Positions 46,268-57,110 of a stretch of DNA of 64,000 bases are shown one piece after another. The notes below the pieces were generated by a model. It ran no database searches. It was not told the origin of the DNA and saw nothing but the letters and a program-made list of their open reading frames with translations. The position numbers and the translations under genes are program-made. Position 1 is the stretch's first letter. Every line of letters starts with the position of its first letter. This DNA comes from Antilocapra americana (Eukaryota > Chordata > Mammalia > Artiodactyla > Antilocapridae), in NCBI GenBank assembly GCA_007570785.1, contig ML661885.1:18026000-18089999 (forward strand), in the 5' to 3' direction.

Positions 46268-47158
46268 ATGAAAAGGCAGAGAAATACTACACAAATGAAG
46301 GAACAAATTAGAGACACAAAAATTCAAATAAATGAAAAGGAAATAGGCAAACTACCTGAAAAAGAATTCAGAATAATGATAGTAAAGATGATAAAAAGCC
46401 TTGAAAATAAAATGGAGAAAATGCAAGAATCAAGTAACAAAGACCTAGAAGAATTAAAGAATAAACATACAGAAACAAACAACACAATTACTGAAATCAA
46501 AAATACACTGGAAGGAATCAATAGCAGAATATCTGAAGCAGAAGAACGAATCGGTGAGCTGGAAAATAAGGGGGTGGAAACAACTTCTGAAGAGCAGAAT
46601 AAAGTAAAAAGAATGAAAAGAACTGAGGATAGTCTCAGAGACCTCTTGGACAATATCAAATGCACCAACTTTCGAATTATAGGGGTCCCAGAAGAAGAAG
46701 AGAAAAGGAGAGGGTATGAGAAAAATTTTGAAGAGATTATAGTTGAAAATTTCCCCAACATGGAAAAGGAAATAGTCAATCAAGTCCAAGAAGCACAAAG
46801 AGTTCCATGCAGGAGGATAAACCCAAGGAGGAACATGTCAAGAAACATACTAATCAAAATAATAAAGACTAAACACAAAGAAAGAGTATTAAAAGCAGCA
46901 AGGGAGATGTAACAAGGACAAGGGAAACTCCATAGCTTAACAGCTGATCTTTCAGCAGAAGCTCTGCAGGCCAGAAGGGAATGGCAGAATATATTTAAAT
47001 TACTGAAAGAGAAAAGTCTACAACCAAGATTACTGTACCTGGCAAAGATCTCATTCAAAATTGATAGAGAAATGAAAAGCTTTTCAGACAAGCAAAAGTT
47101 AAGAAAATTCAGTACCACCAAACCAGCTTTACAACACATGTTAAGTGGGCTTATATAG
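46268..47158 (+). pseudogene. L1 ORF1 (RNA-binding chaperone) with one internal stop
   Basis: From ATG 46268 the frame runs 214 codons to TAA at 46910-46912. It then stays open in the same frame for 81 more codons to TAG at 47156-47158. The single TAA looks like a CAA-to-TAA change. The N-terminal half (residues about 35-105) is a Leu/Ile/Glu/Lys-rich coiled coil of the type that trimerises ORF1p. The RRM-like domain starts at NFRIIGVPEEEE (134-145). The C-terminal domain lies after the stop and includes SLTADLSAEALQARREW. ORF1p coats L1 RNA in cytoplasmic particles. The rest of the frame has no frameshift, unusual for a copy this decayed elsewhere. Confidence 0.9.
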
Positions 47159-47218
47159 TCAAAAAATAGAAGAGAAGAAAAAAGATCTACAAAATCAACC
47201 CCAAACAATTAAAAAATT

Positions 47219-48353
47219 GGCAATAAGAACATATATATCAATAATTATTTTAAATGTAAGTGGGTTAAATGCTCCAACCAGAAGACAAGATTGGCTGAAT
47301 GGATAAAAAAAAACAAGACCCATATATATGCTATCTGCAAGAAACCCACTTCAGAACTCAAGACACATATAGACTGAAAGTGAGAGGATGGAAAAATATA
47401 TTCCATGCAAACAGGAAGCATAAGAAAGCTGGAGTAGCAATCTTCTTATCAGATAAAACATATCTTAAAACAAAGAAGATTACAAGAGATAACAAAGGAC
47501 ACTACATAATGATTAAGGGATCAATCTAAGAGGAAGACATCACAATTGTAAATATCTATGCACCCAATATAGGAGCACCTCAATACATAAGATAAACACT
47601 CACAGACATAAAAGGAGAAATTGGCAGTAATACAATAATAGTAGGAGACTTTAACACCCCACTCACACCAATGGACAAATCATCAAAACAAAATTAACAA
47701 GGAAACTCAAGTCCTAAATGATACATTAAATGAGATGGATCTCACTGATATCTTCAGGAATTCCATCCAAATGCAGTGTATACTCCTTCTTCTGAAGCGC
47801 ACATGGAACATTCTCCAGGATAGACCACATCTTGGGTCAGAAATCAAACCTCAGTAAATTTAGGAAAATTGAAATAGTATCAAGTATCTCCTCTGACCAC
47901 AACGCTATGAGACTAGATATCAATTACAAGAAAAAAAATTTTAAGAAACACAAACACATGGAGATTAAACAATGTGTTTCTAAATAACCAACAGGTTACT
48001 GAATAAATCAAAAGGGAAATAAAATAATTTCTAGAAACAACAATGAAAATACAACTCAAAGCCTATGGGATGCAGCAAAAGCAGCTCTAGGAGCAAAGTT
48101 TATAGCAATACAATCCTACCTCAAGAAATAAGAAAAATATTGAATAGACACCCAATTTACACCTAAAACAACTGGAAAAAGAACAAAAAGCCCCCCCAAA
48201 ATTAGTAGAAGGAAAGAAATCATAAAGATCCAAGCAGAAATAAATGAAAAAATAATGAAAAGGAGCAGTAGTAAAGATTAATAAAACTAAAAGCTGATTC
48301 TTTGAGATTAATGAAAATGACAAGCCTTTATCCAGACTCATCAAGAAAAAAAG
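47219..48353 (+). pseudogene. L1 ORF2 endonuclease domain, broken
   Basis: The endonuclease part of ORF2 is legible in pieces. Near 47240-47285 is an ISIIILNVSGLNAP-like start, then a frameshift. In the frame 47299-47529 are CYLQETHFR (residues 11-19), with the catalytic Glu of the APE-type fold, and KAGVAIFLSD. Further on 'VGDFNTPLT' (near 47640-47665) holds the catalytic Asp and Asn. Stops at 47527-47529, near 47592 and beyond break it. It ends abruptly at about 48353, before the reverse transcriptase. The enzyme would nick TTTT/AA targets; this copy is dead. Confidence 0.85.
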
Positions 48354-48386
48354 AGAAGTTGTGCTACATATCTGCAATGGTATATT
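48354..48386 (+). mobile_element. L1 3'-region stub left of the BovB
   Basis: 'gttgtgctacatatctgcaatggtatatt' corresponds to 'gtggtacatatacacaatggaatatt' near the L1 3' end, just downstream of the ORF2 stop. It is fused straight to endonuclease-region sequence, which marks the internal deletion junction near 48353. Confidence 0.75.
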
Positions 48387-50443
48387 CAGTTCAGCTCAGT
48401 CACTCAGTCTTGTCCGACTCTTTGAGACCCCATGAACCACAGCATGCCCTGCCTCCCTGTCCATCACCAACTCCTGGAGTCCACCCAAACCCATGTCCGT
48501 TGAGTCGATGGTGCCATCCAACCATCTGAACCCCTGTCATCCTGTCTCCTCCTGCCCTCAATGTTTCCCAGTATCAGGGTCTTTTCAAATAGGCCAGCTC
48601 TTTGCATCAGGTGGCCAAAGTGTTGGAGTTTCAGCTTCAACATCAGCCCTTCCAATAAACACCCTGGACTGATCTCCTTTAGGATGGTCTGGTTGGATAT
48701 CCTTGCAGTCCAAGGGACTCTCAAGAGTCTTCTCCAACAACACAGTTCCAAAGCATCAAATTTTCTGTGCTCAGCTTTCTTTACAGTCCAACTCTCACAT
48801 TCATACATGACCACTGGAAAAACCATAGCCTTGACTAGATGGACCTTGGCTGCAAAGTAGTCTCTGCTTTTTAATATGCTGTCTAGTTTGGTCATAACTT
48901 TCCTATGAAGGAGTAAACATCTTTTAATTTTACGGCTGCAATCACCATCTGCAGTGATTTTGGAGCCCATAAAAATAAAGTCAGCCAACTTCCCACTGTT
49001 TCCCCATCTATTTGCCATGAAGTGATGGGACCATATTCCATGATCTTAGTTTTCTGAATGTTGAGCTTTAAGCTAACTTTCTCACTCTTTTCTTTCACTT
49101 TCAGCAAGAGGCTCTTTAATTCTTCTTTCTGCCACAAGAAAGGTGTCATCTGCAAACCTGAGGTAATTGGTATTTCTCCCAGCAATCTTGATTCCAGCCC
49201 AGTGTTTCTCATGATATACTCTGCATATAAGTTAATTAAGCACAGTAACAATATATAGTCTTAACATGCTCCTTTACCTATTTGAAACCAGTCTGTTGTT
49301 CCATGTCTAATTCTAGCTGTTGCTTCCTGACCTGCATACAGGTTTCTCAAGAGGCTGGTCAGGTGGTCTGGTATTCCCATTTCTTTCAGAATTTTCCACA
49401 GTTTATTGTAATCCACACAGTCAAAGGCTTTGGCATAGTCAATAAAGCAGAAATAGATGTTTTTCTGGAACTCTCTTTTTTTTCCGATGATCCAGAGGAT
49501 GTTGGCAATTTGATCTCTGGTTCCTCTGCCTTTTCTAAAACCAGCTTGAACATTTGGAAGTTCACAGTTCACAGTTCACATACTGCTGAAGCCTGGCTTG
49601 GAGAATTTTAAGAATTATTTTGCTAGCATGTGAGATGAGTGCAATTGTGTGGTAGTTTGAGCATTCTTTGGCATTGCCTTTCTCTAGGATTGGCAAGAAA
49701 ACTGACCTTTTCCAGTCCTGTGGCCACTGCTGAGTTTTCCAAATTTTCTGACATACTGAGTGCAGCACTTTCACAGCATCATCTTTCAGGATTTGAAATA
49801 GCTCAACTGGAATTCTGTCACCTCCACTAATTTTGTTCATAGTGATGCTTCCTAAGGCCCATTTGACTTCACATTTCACAATGTTTGACTCTAGTTGATT
49901 GTGAGTGATCACACCATCATGATTATCTGGGTCATAAGATCTCTTTTGTACAGTTCTTCTGTGTATTCTTGCCACCTCTTCTTAATATCTTCTGCTTCTG
50001 TTAGGTCCCTACCATTTCTGTCCTTTATTGAGCCCATCTTTGCATGAAATGTTCCCTTGGTATTTCTAATTTTCTTGAAGAGATCTCTAGTCTTTTCTAT
50101 TCTACTGTTTTCCTCCATTTCTTTGCATTGATCGCTGAGGAAGGCTTTCTTATCTCTCCTTGCTATTCTTTGGAACTCTGTATTCAAATGGGTATTTCTT
50201 TCCTTTCCTCCTTTGCTTTTTGCTTCCCTTCTTTTCACAGCTATTTGTAAGGCCTCCTCAGATAGCCATTTTGCTTTTTTGCAGTTCTTTTTCTTGGGGA
50301 TTGTCTTGATTCCTGTCTCTTATAGAATGTCATGAACCTCCGCCCATAGTTCATTAAGCACTCTGTCTATCAGATCTAGTCCCTTAAATATATTTCTCAC
50401 TTCCACTGTATAGCCATAAGGGATTTGATTTAGGTCATAATTG
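48387..50443 (-). mobile_element. BovB LINE inserted in the L1 3' region
   Basis: Minus-strand BovB from terminal 'cagttcagctcagtcactcag' to the endonuclease-RT linker ('gccataagggatttgatttagg'). AATGGTATATT (48376-48386) and AATGAAATATT (50444-50454) are the L1 target, duplicated with two mismatches. About 2.06 kb, 5'-truncated. Confidence 0.93.
48464..50238 (-). pseudogene. BovB ORF2 reverse transcriptase, frameshifted
   Basis: Read right to left: a linker frame with NTEFQRIARRDKKAFLS (near 50150-50190), a fingers block with KTQQWPQDWKRSVFLP (near 49690-49740), motif A FIDYAKAFDCVDY (near 49405-49450) and motif C as FADD in the nucleotides near 49140-49160. C-terminal blocks follow, with ITADGDCSRKIKR (near 48930-48970) and RVPWTARISNQTILK (near 48660-48720). 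Frames shift at least four times. Unlike the copies at 21.5 and 27.1 kb, motif C keeps both aspartates here. Confidence 0.83.
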
Positions 50444-50950
50444 AATGAAATATTACTCAGCCATAAAAAGGAACACCTTTGAATCAGTTCTCATGAGGTG
50501 GAATGAACCCAGAACCTATTATACAGAGTGAAGTAAGTCAGAAGGAGAAAGATGAATATCATGTTCTAACACATATATACATAATCTAGAAAAATTGTAC
50601 TGAAGAATTTACGTAAAGGGCAGCCTTGGAGAAACAGACATAGAGAATGGACTTGTAGACATACGGAAAGGGGAGGAGAGTGTGACATTTATGGAAAGAG
50701 AAACATGGAATCTTACATTACTACATGTAAAACAGACAGCCAATGGGAATTTGCTGTATGGCTAAGAAAACTCAAACAGGGGCTCTGTATTAACCTAGAG
50801 GGCTGGGATGGGGAGAGAGTTGGGAGGGAAGTTCAAAAACAAGGGGATATATGTACACCTATGGCTGATTCATGTTGAGGTTTGACAGAAAACAACAAAA
50901 TTTTGTAAAGCAATCATCATTCAATAAAAAAATAAATAAATTTTAAAAAT
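50444..50950 (+). mobile_element. L1-BT 3' UTR and tail
   Basis: 'aaatattactcagccataaaaagg', 'gaacctattatacagagtgaagtaag', then 'ggctgattcatgttgagg' and an AATAAA-rich end (50922-50945). This is the 3' part of the L1 starting at 42905. Confidence 0.9.
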
Positions 50951-51009
50951 GATTCTTAGTTTTTGAGGAATAAAAATCGTAATGGTTTCTTATTGTGCAT
51001 TTATTTGTC

Positions 51010-51272
51010 CTTGTTATTGTTCAGCCACTAAGTCATGTTCAACTCTTCATGACTGCATGGACTGCACTGTCCTTCACTGTCTCCTGGAGTTTACCCAAAT
51101 TTATGTCCATAGAATCAGTGATGCTATCTAATTATCTCATTCTCTGCCACCTTATTCTTTTGCCTTCAATCTTTCCCAGCATCAGAGTCCTTTCCATTGA
51201 GTTGGTTCTTTGCATCAGGTGACCAAAACATTGGAGCTTCAGCTTCAGCATTATTCTTTGAAATGAATATTC
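51010..51272 (-). mobile_element. BovB LINE 3' end, older
   Basis: 'ttgttattgttcagccactaagtc' to 'cttcagcttcagcattattcttt'. About 260 bases, more diverged than neighbouring BovB copies. Confidence 0.8.
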
Positions 51273-51867
51273 AGAGTTTTGTATTTATTAGGATTGTACA
51301 AATTTATAAAGATTACAAAACTAATTGATGATAGAAAAATGTACTGTTCAAAAACGTTAATTCTTTATGCTTTCTCAAATATATTTGCATGTGTCAGAAG
51401 TATTTTGAGTTTCACTTAAATAGGGTTTGCACATTTCATGTGAAATTCATTCTCTATGTATTCATCTATCTCTATCTATCTATTAATATTTATGTATCTA
51501 TTCTGTAACATAAAAGATGTCTCTTCCATTATGGATTTTGTACTTTTTTAGTAATATACATGAAGAGGATTGATTTCCTATAATGAATTTATAAGCTGCA
51601 ACTTAATCTAATTATCTTAGTTGTTGCAATAGTTTTCCCCATGGATTCCTTAGTACTTTTCCACTGTGTTATCCTATCATGTGAAAATAGATAGTGTTTC
51701 CTGTCTTTCCAACTCTTATGTTCCTAATTCCTTCCTATTTTCTAACTCCACTTCTTAATATTTATAACACTTATCCCAAATTGCTGACCTCTTTGTCTTA
51801 TTCTTCACTTTAGCAGAAAAATCTCTTGAGTTTCCACATTAAGTAAGATGCTGGTTTTGAGTCTAGT
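51273..51867. other. Unassigned AT-rich sequence with a short (TCTA)n
   Basis: (TCTA)n-like run at 51462-51483. No gene or named repeat. Confidence 0.5.
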
Positions 51868-52080
51868 TGTTGCATGCGTGCTTAATCATGTCCAACTCTT
51901 CACAGCCTCATAGACTGTAGCCTGCCAGTCTCCCCTGTCCATGAGATTTCCTAGGCAAGAATACTGGACTGGGTTACCATTTCCTTCTCCAGGAGATCTT
52001 ACTGACTCAGCGATCAAACCCGTTTTTTTGTCTTCTGCCTTCCTGGTGGATTTTCACCTGCAGAGCCATCTGGGAATTCT
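51868..52080 (-). mobile_element. Bov-tA SINE, somewhat rearranged head
   Basis: Tail 'gtgcttaatcatgtccaactc' and middle 'tttccttctccaggagatcttactg' are clear. The head carries extra bases ('cccgtttttttgtcttctgcc'). Confidence 0.85.
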
Positions 52081-52084
52081 AAGG

Positions 52085-52860
52085 TATGTATTTTTGTACT
52101 GAGAGTTTCTAAACATAAAAGGGTATTAAATTTTGTCAAATATATTTTTGCATTTTTAGGGATGATCATACAATATTGTTTCTTGTTCTGCTAATGTAAC
52201 AAATAATACAGATGGGTTTGCTAACATTGAACTATATGTGCATCTCTGAAATAAATGCCATTTGAACATTAAATATAATCTTTTAAATGGATTTTGTTTC
52301 TGATTGGCATTTTATTTGAGATATTTATATTGATAATCATAAGTAGAATTGTTCTATAACTTTCTTTTTTGGAAATTTGATCTTTGACAGATCAGAGTTG
52401 GTATACAATATAAATTGATATGCAATTTAAAATAGATATGGAAATTTTATTACTTGCATAGTATAAAATAAAATACAATTGTGATTGGTGTTGGCGATTT
52501 TTAGTTGCTAAGTCATGTCTTGGGACCACATGGACTACAGCCTGCCAGGCTCCTCTGTCCATGGATTTTCCAGGCAAGAATACTGCAATGGGTTGCCATT
52601 CCCTTCTCTATGAGATCCTCCCAACCCAAGGATTGAGCCTGTGTCTCCTGCCTTGTAGGCAGATTGCTGACAGCTGAGCCACGAGGGAAACCCCACAGTT
52701 GTGATAACTGACATTTAAAATTTTGTTACAATTCTCCCGTTAATAAATACAGGCCTGGTGCTTTTTTTTGTCTATGTTGATTTAGATCTTTTGTCTATTT
52801 TGAAGTAACTTTTGGTAATTTTCCTCCTTTCTTTCATAGTTTGTGAGGTAGTTGTCTTAT
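52085..52860 (-). mobile_element. Old L1 (L1M) ORF2 fragment, split by a Bov-tA
   Basis: Reverse complement of L1 reverse transcriptase coding sequence: 'aaattttgtcaaatatatttttgc', 'gggatgatcatacaatattg' and 'gctaatgtaacaaataatacagatgggtttgctaac', continuing right of the SINE with 'ataaatacaggcctggtgctttt'. No open frame survives. Confidence 0.65.
52486..52694 (-). mobile_element. Bov-tA SINE with 11-bp target duplication
   Basis: ACAATTGTGAT (52475-52485) and ACAGTTGTGAT (52695-52705) flank it with one mismatch. It lies inside the old L1. Confidence 0.93.
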
Positions 52861-53405
52861 TCTATTGAGGATGCTATTATAAAAGTACCAAGGTCTGGGT
52901 GGCTTATAAAGAGTGAAAGTTGCTCAATTGTGTCCACCTCTTTGGGACCCCATGGACTATGTAGCCTAATGAATTCTCCAGTCTAGAATATTGGCGTGTG
53001 TAGCCTTTCACCTCCCGCTTCAAGGATCTTCCAACCCAGGGATCGAACCCAGGTCTCCCTCATTGCAGGCAGATTCTTTACCAGCTGAGCTACAAGGGAA
53101 GCCCAGGTGCATAAACAACATAAATTTATTTCTCACAGTGTGGGAAGCTAGAAGTACAAAATAGGGTGCCAGCAGAGACTCTGGTGAAGGCTGGTGAGTT
53201 CTACCAGAATTCTTACAGTGTGACAGGGACCTAGGGAAATGAGTGCGGTAGAAGAGGCAAGGGAGCTCTCTTGGGCCTCCTTATAAGGCATTCATCTCGT
53301 TTGTGTCCTAATCCTCTCTAGAAGGCCTCACTTCCTAATACCATTACTCTGGGCATGAGGATTTCAACATATAAATTTTAAGTGAGACACAAACATTGAC
53401 TATTT
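52861..53405 (-). mobile_element. MLT1-type MaLR LTR, split by a Bov-tA
   Basis: 'aaaagtaccaaggtctgggtggctt' left of the SINE and 'aacaacataaatttatttctcacag' right of it are the reverse complement of the MLT1 end ('ctgttgtttaagccacccagtct'). 'gtgtcctaatcctctctag' and 'aggatttcaacatataaattttaag' continue toward its start. This is an ERVL-related solo LTR found in most placental mammals. Confidence 0.75.
52908..53105 (-). mobile_element. Bov-tA SINE (variant with 'agtgaaagttgctca' end)
   Basis: 'gtgaaagttgctcaattgtgtcc' to 'ttaccagctgagctacaagggaagccc'. The end wording and the 'ctgagctacaaggg' head differ from the other copies here and suggest a second Bov-tA subfamily. Confidence 0.92.
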
Positions 53406-53411
53406 ATGGAT

Positions 53412-53510
53412 TTATATTTTAACTTTTAGTCATCTTAATGAGCTATAATTTGCAGAAAATAAAATACATCATTCTAAGTGCACAGTTTGATACATTTTGA
53501 CAAATGTTCT
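53412..53510 (+). mobile_element. Old L1 (L1ME-type) fragment
   Basis: 'aataaaatacatcattctaagtgcacagtttgatacattttgac' follows the L1ME 'ataaaatgcacatattttaagtgtacagtttgatgagttttgac' pattern. Confidence 0.5.
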
Positions 53511-53879
53511 CCCCCTCCCTCTCTCCGTCTCTCTTTATTTTTTCACATGTAAAAAAAATGCACTTGTTCTTCTTGAGAACTCCTGAATCTACATATTCTT
53601 TCTTCACTTTTGCCTGAATACTTCTCTTTCTTTTGCCTTTAATGTCCCTGTCCTCAATTTGGATTGTAGTCTGTGCAGGTTTCCCTCAATAAAAGTTCTC
53701 AATCAAAATAATGTCAAGGTGATGAAATGTGGTAATGCTGCATAAGACTGTAATGCCTGTCTTACTGGTATATACTCTCCCTTGCTGCCCCACATTCTCC
53801 TATACCATTTCCCCTTTTGTTAATGTTTCATCACATGATATAGTCTATCACAAGTGATAAGCCAACATTTGTCCATTGC
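53511..53879. other. Unassigned sequence, probably part of the L1ME block
   Basis: Includes a CT-rich patch (53508-53540). Nothing else recognised. Confidence 0.4.
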
Positions 53880-54544
53880 GAATGAACTCCATACTTTATT
53901 CAGGTTTTATTGCAATTTTTTCTAAAGTCCTCTTTTCTTATCTAGGATATTATCCCAGATACCATATATCATTTAGTTATCATGGCTCAGCCCCCTCTCA
54001 TCTGAGAAAATTTCTCATAGTTTTCTTGATTTATGACCTTAAGAATATTGAATAATATTTGTAAGTTATTTTGTAGAATGTTCTTCCACTGAGGCTTGTC
54101 AGTGCTCTTCTAATGAGTACCCTGAGGTGATAGGTTTTGAGAGGAAAACTATGGAAGTGAAGTGACATCCTCATTACCTCATGGTAAGGGTACTTGCTGT
54201 CAATCTGATTCATCACCTGTATAGCTTTACTCCTTTGGTCAAGGAATTGTCAGTTTTCTCCATTGTAAAATGAGCATTTTTCCCCTTTCCATTCTCACAT
54301 CTCTGAAAACAAGTGGAAGCACTAAATCGCTCACATGAAGGGGATAGGAAGTTCCACCTCTCTTAAAGAAGAAATATCTACTTAAATTATTTGAAATTTT
54401 TTAAGGAGATATGCCCTCTCACCTTCATTTATTTTTGTATTGACTCAAAAGCATTTAATTTATATTTTCAGTCATAATTCAGTATCACATTCTTTACTTA
54501 TTTTAAAGTCTTTATTGTATTTGTTACAATATTGTTCCTGTTTT

Positions 54545-54660
54545 ATGTTTTTTGTTTTGGCCACAAAGCATGTGGGATCTTAGCTCCCGGAACAGGGGTT
54601 GAACCCACGTTCTCTATAATGGAAGGCAGTCTTAACCACTGGACAGCCAGGAAACTCCCC
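54545..54660 (-). mobile_element. CHR-type SINE, partial
   Basis: 'gcatgtgggatcttagctcccgg', 'ggggttgaacccacgttctc' and 'cttaaccactggacagccagg'. Inserted in the L1ME 3' UTR. Confidence 0.9.
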
Positions 54661-54661
54661 A

Positions 54662-54695
<34 letters not shown>

Positions 54696-54696
54696 T
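54661..54696 (+). repeat. (ATT)n microsatellite
   Basis: About eleven ATT units directly at the head side of the CHR SINE. Confidence 0.95.
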
Positions 54697-55019
54697 TGCT
54701 TAAAATGTCTCAATTTTAGGCACTGGAAGCTCTTTCAGATTGTTTTCTGTGTCCCTCTGGCTTACTCCAAGCTTTTTGTGTTTTATTGCAGGTTTCCTTA
54801 TTTTAAGGCACCAAAAGATGCCATTGGTTTGTTTGCATACTCCATGGCCCATTCCAAGACAGCTATTTCTCCAAAGAACTCCAGTTCTTTTTATAGGCAA
54901 ATGGTATTAGAAACTAAGATCTGGTCACTGGGTTTGCTCATAGCTATTGGAGAGTCCTTGCTTTTATGTCCCTTTCAGTGGGCAGAACTAGGAAATATAT
55001 GTACGTATCCTCACTCATA

Positions 55020-55056
<37 letters not shown>

Positions 55057-55057
55057 G
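55020..55057 (+). repeat. (GT)n(AT)n compound microsatellite
   Basis: About seven GT and eleven AT units, grown at a point where L1ME elements already carry CA/TA-rich sequence. Confidence 0.95.
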
Positions 55058-55472
55058 CATATTTATTGCTATAGCTATATTGGCATTAATATAGGCATAA
55101 CTTCATACTCACATCTTTGACTCAAACTCAGTATAACATAGTTCATTCTGGTCTTTCCTTCTTGCCTATCTGTATCTCTTCCTCTAGCAGTGAGAAGCTT
55201 GCCTTTCACCATCTACCATCTTCTGACTTGCTTGTTCAGTTCTAGTATATGCATCCAGAAGTTTCAGAATTGTTAACCTATACCCAGATGAAAAACAACT
55301 TTACCAACCACAGTGCAGATCTTATGTGCAGTATCTTCTGTCTTTAATCTTATAGTTTTCAGTCAAAGAACCATTTCCCAAAGTTATTCGAGTCATGTTT
55401 CTCCACTCCCCTTCAGTAATGTGTACAGTGTTGAGGCACTAAGTATGTGATAGCTTGTTACACAGTGATTTT

Positions 55473-55808
55473 TTTTTTAAGTGCATCTTTATTTATTTAT
55501 TTACTTTTGGCTGCAGTGGGTCTTCATTGCTGTGCATGGGCTTTCTCTAGCTGCAGTGAATGGGGGCTACTCTCTAGCTGTGGTGGACGGAGTTCTCATC
55601 ACCGTGGCTTCTCTTGTTGCAGAGCATGGGCTCCAGGGCAAGCAGGCTTCAGTAGTTGCAGCTCATGGGCCCTAGACGGCAAGCTCATTAGCTGTGGTGA
55701 GTGGGCTTAGTTGCTTGACAGCATGTGGGATCTTCCTGGACCAGGGATTGAACCTGTACCTCCTGCATTGGCAGGCATATTCTTAACCACTGGACCACCA
55801 CGGAGGTT
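55473..55808 (-). mobile_element. CHR SINE, near full-length (about 335 bp)
   Basis: From the A-rich tail complement ('catctttatttatttatttac') through 'gctgcagtgggtcttcattgctg' and 'catgggctccagggc' to the tRNA-like head 'cttaaccactggaccaccacgg'. The most complete CHR copy in the window. Frames of 64-104 codons over it are SINE translations. Confidence 0.92.
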
Positions 55809-56589
55809 TAGAAAACTAATGCATTTTTGTCCTGAGAAGTTTTCATTGCTTATTTTTGATGTCTCAGGGTCTCCAGACCACTTCATAATTATTCCACTTG
55901 CCTGTAGTTTCCTTGTCCTTACCACATGCTGAGGCTTGTGAAACCCACCTCCTTTAACCCCTGCTATAACTAGCCCAGTGGACCTCTCAGGGAAACTCTT
56001 GATGAATGTGTGGTCTGCCACTCTTCATGGTCTACCCCCTTGCATCAGTGTTAATATCGGGAGTTCAAAGAGATACTTTCCCATCTACATTTTCTGTTAG
56101 AGCTTTGTAGGTTTTGATTTTTCTATCTACTTTCCTGTTTCTATGGGTTCTTGAGGGAAGTTCAAAAACTACACTACCACTTCTGCCATCTTTCCATATT
56201 TTTTGTATTTTTTATCAGAATTATTTATTTTTCACTATTGCGCTTATCAGAGGTTTGTCATCATCAAACAGATGGCAAGAAATAACTGAGGTCCCAGAAG
56301 ATGCCAGGATATATAGTTAGTTAAATAAACAAGGACTCTAGTTTAGTACTCTCACTATATTCAGCACACTCTGCTCTCTCTCTTTTATCATCCTGAAGTT
56401 TCCTTCTCTTCTGGCGAAGACTAGGATTGCTGCCCTCAAGATGTATCCTATTGTTTTAGGAAAATAAACATTCCAGGAGTAGAATTTCAAATGCAAAGAC
56501 AGATAAATATGGCCACTCTTTGCTTTTCATTATTCTGCTTATGTGATATTTTGATCCTTGATTGTTACAGTGCTTTAACAATGTTTAGA
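55809..56589. other. Unassigned sequence, no gene seen
   Basis: 'aaaactacactaccacttctgccatctt' near 56163 hints at an old L1 5' region on the minus strand but is not enough to call. Confidence 0.45.
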
Positions 56590-56752
56590 ACAGTCTTTCC
56601 CAAACTTTAATGTTTATGGATCATTTGAGATCTTTTAGCATTCCAGTGCACTGAGCTGGAATTGATACTTGAGAATCTGCATTTTTAACAAGCCCCAGGT
56701 AATACCAGCGGATCTCACTTCAAGTAGCAAGGGCTTGGAGAACTGAACAATG
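56590..56752 (+). mobile_element. Possible hAT-Charlie MITE (MER5-like)
   Basis: 'tttcccaaactttaatgtttatggatcat' and 'gagaatctgcatttttaacaagccccaggtaat' keep the wording of a common short hAT-type repeat, ending near 'gggcttggagaac'. Confidence 0.55.
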
Positions 56753-56874
56753 GGCTTCTGGTACCTATGCATTCCCTAATTTTAAAGAAAAGTTGGATGA
56801 AGAGAGACTGAGGCAGAGAGTTCATAGTTTTCATATAATTTAAAAGAATTTATGCACTAAACATATTAAGAATC

Positions 56875-57110
56875 TTTAACATACAGGATAGAATTCAAAA
56901 CTCCTTAGGATGCAATCTAATATCTTTCGAAATTTTTCTTATGTTATTTTCTGCCACAGTCCTATAAGTATATTGCAACCTAGCCATGTCAGAACTTATC
57001 ATAAGGTCTAAACTTATGTATTTCCTAATAGCTTAGAATTACAGTCAGTAATTATCACAAATCGCTTTCCTGATACTTCCATTTGTTCTTCAGCTAACAT
57101 TTACTAGATA
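56875..57110 (+). mobile_element. L2 LINE fragment, ancient
   Basis: 'aggatagaattcaaaactccttaggatgcaatctaa' near 56885 resembles the L2 segment preceding 'gatctggcccctgcctac'. Highly diverged. Confidence 0.4.

Larger units (their letters stand above)
42905..50950 (+). mobile_element. L1-BT with full 5' region, internal ORF2 deletion, split by BovB
   Basis: A bovine L1 from a 5' UTR start near 42905 to the A-rich 3' end near 50950. Parts in order: 5' UTR 42905-46267, ORF1 46268-47158, ORF2 endonuclease part 47219-48353, then a direct jump to 3'-UTR wording at 48354 ('gtgctacatatctgcaatgg'). A minus-strand BovB occupies 48387-50443 and the 3' UTR resumes from 50444. About 2.5 kb encoding the reverse transcriptase is missing. 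The jump lies left of the BovB, so the deletion is separate from that insertion. Target duplications of the L1 itself were not found. Confidence 0.92.
53880..55410 (+). mobile_element. Old L1 (L1ME-type) 3' UTR, interrupted
   Basis: 'tatttgtaagttattttgtagaatg' near 54056, 'ttccactgaggcttgtcag' near 54087, 'ggcactggaagctctttcagattg' near 54719 and 'agctatttctccaaagaactcc' near 54860 follow the L1ME 3'-UTR order. So do 'aaactaagatctggtcactggg' near 54911 and 'ttaacctatacccagatg' near 55273. A CHR SINE and two microsatellites interrupt it. The frame 54532-55074 is a mosaic of these and not a gene. Confidence 0.65.

Noticed and set aside
46324..47208. Minus-strand frames of 114-151 codons opposite L1 ORF1
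   Set aside because: Shadows of the A-rich ORF1 coding strand; Phe/Ser/Leu-rich with no motif.
54532..55074. 180-codon plus-strand frame with a poly-Leu segment
   Set aside because: It crosses a CHR SINE, an ATT repeat, L1ME 3' UTR and a GT/AT microsatellite; the Leu run is the ATT repeat read in frame.
55447..55710. Cys/Ser/Ala-rich 87-codon frame
   Set aside because: Translation of a CHR SINE; its repetitive 'SSCS.WA' wording comes from SINE sub-repeats.
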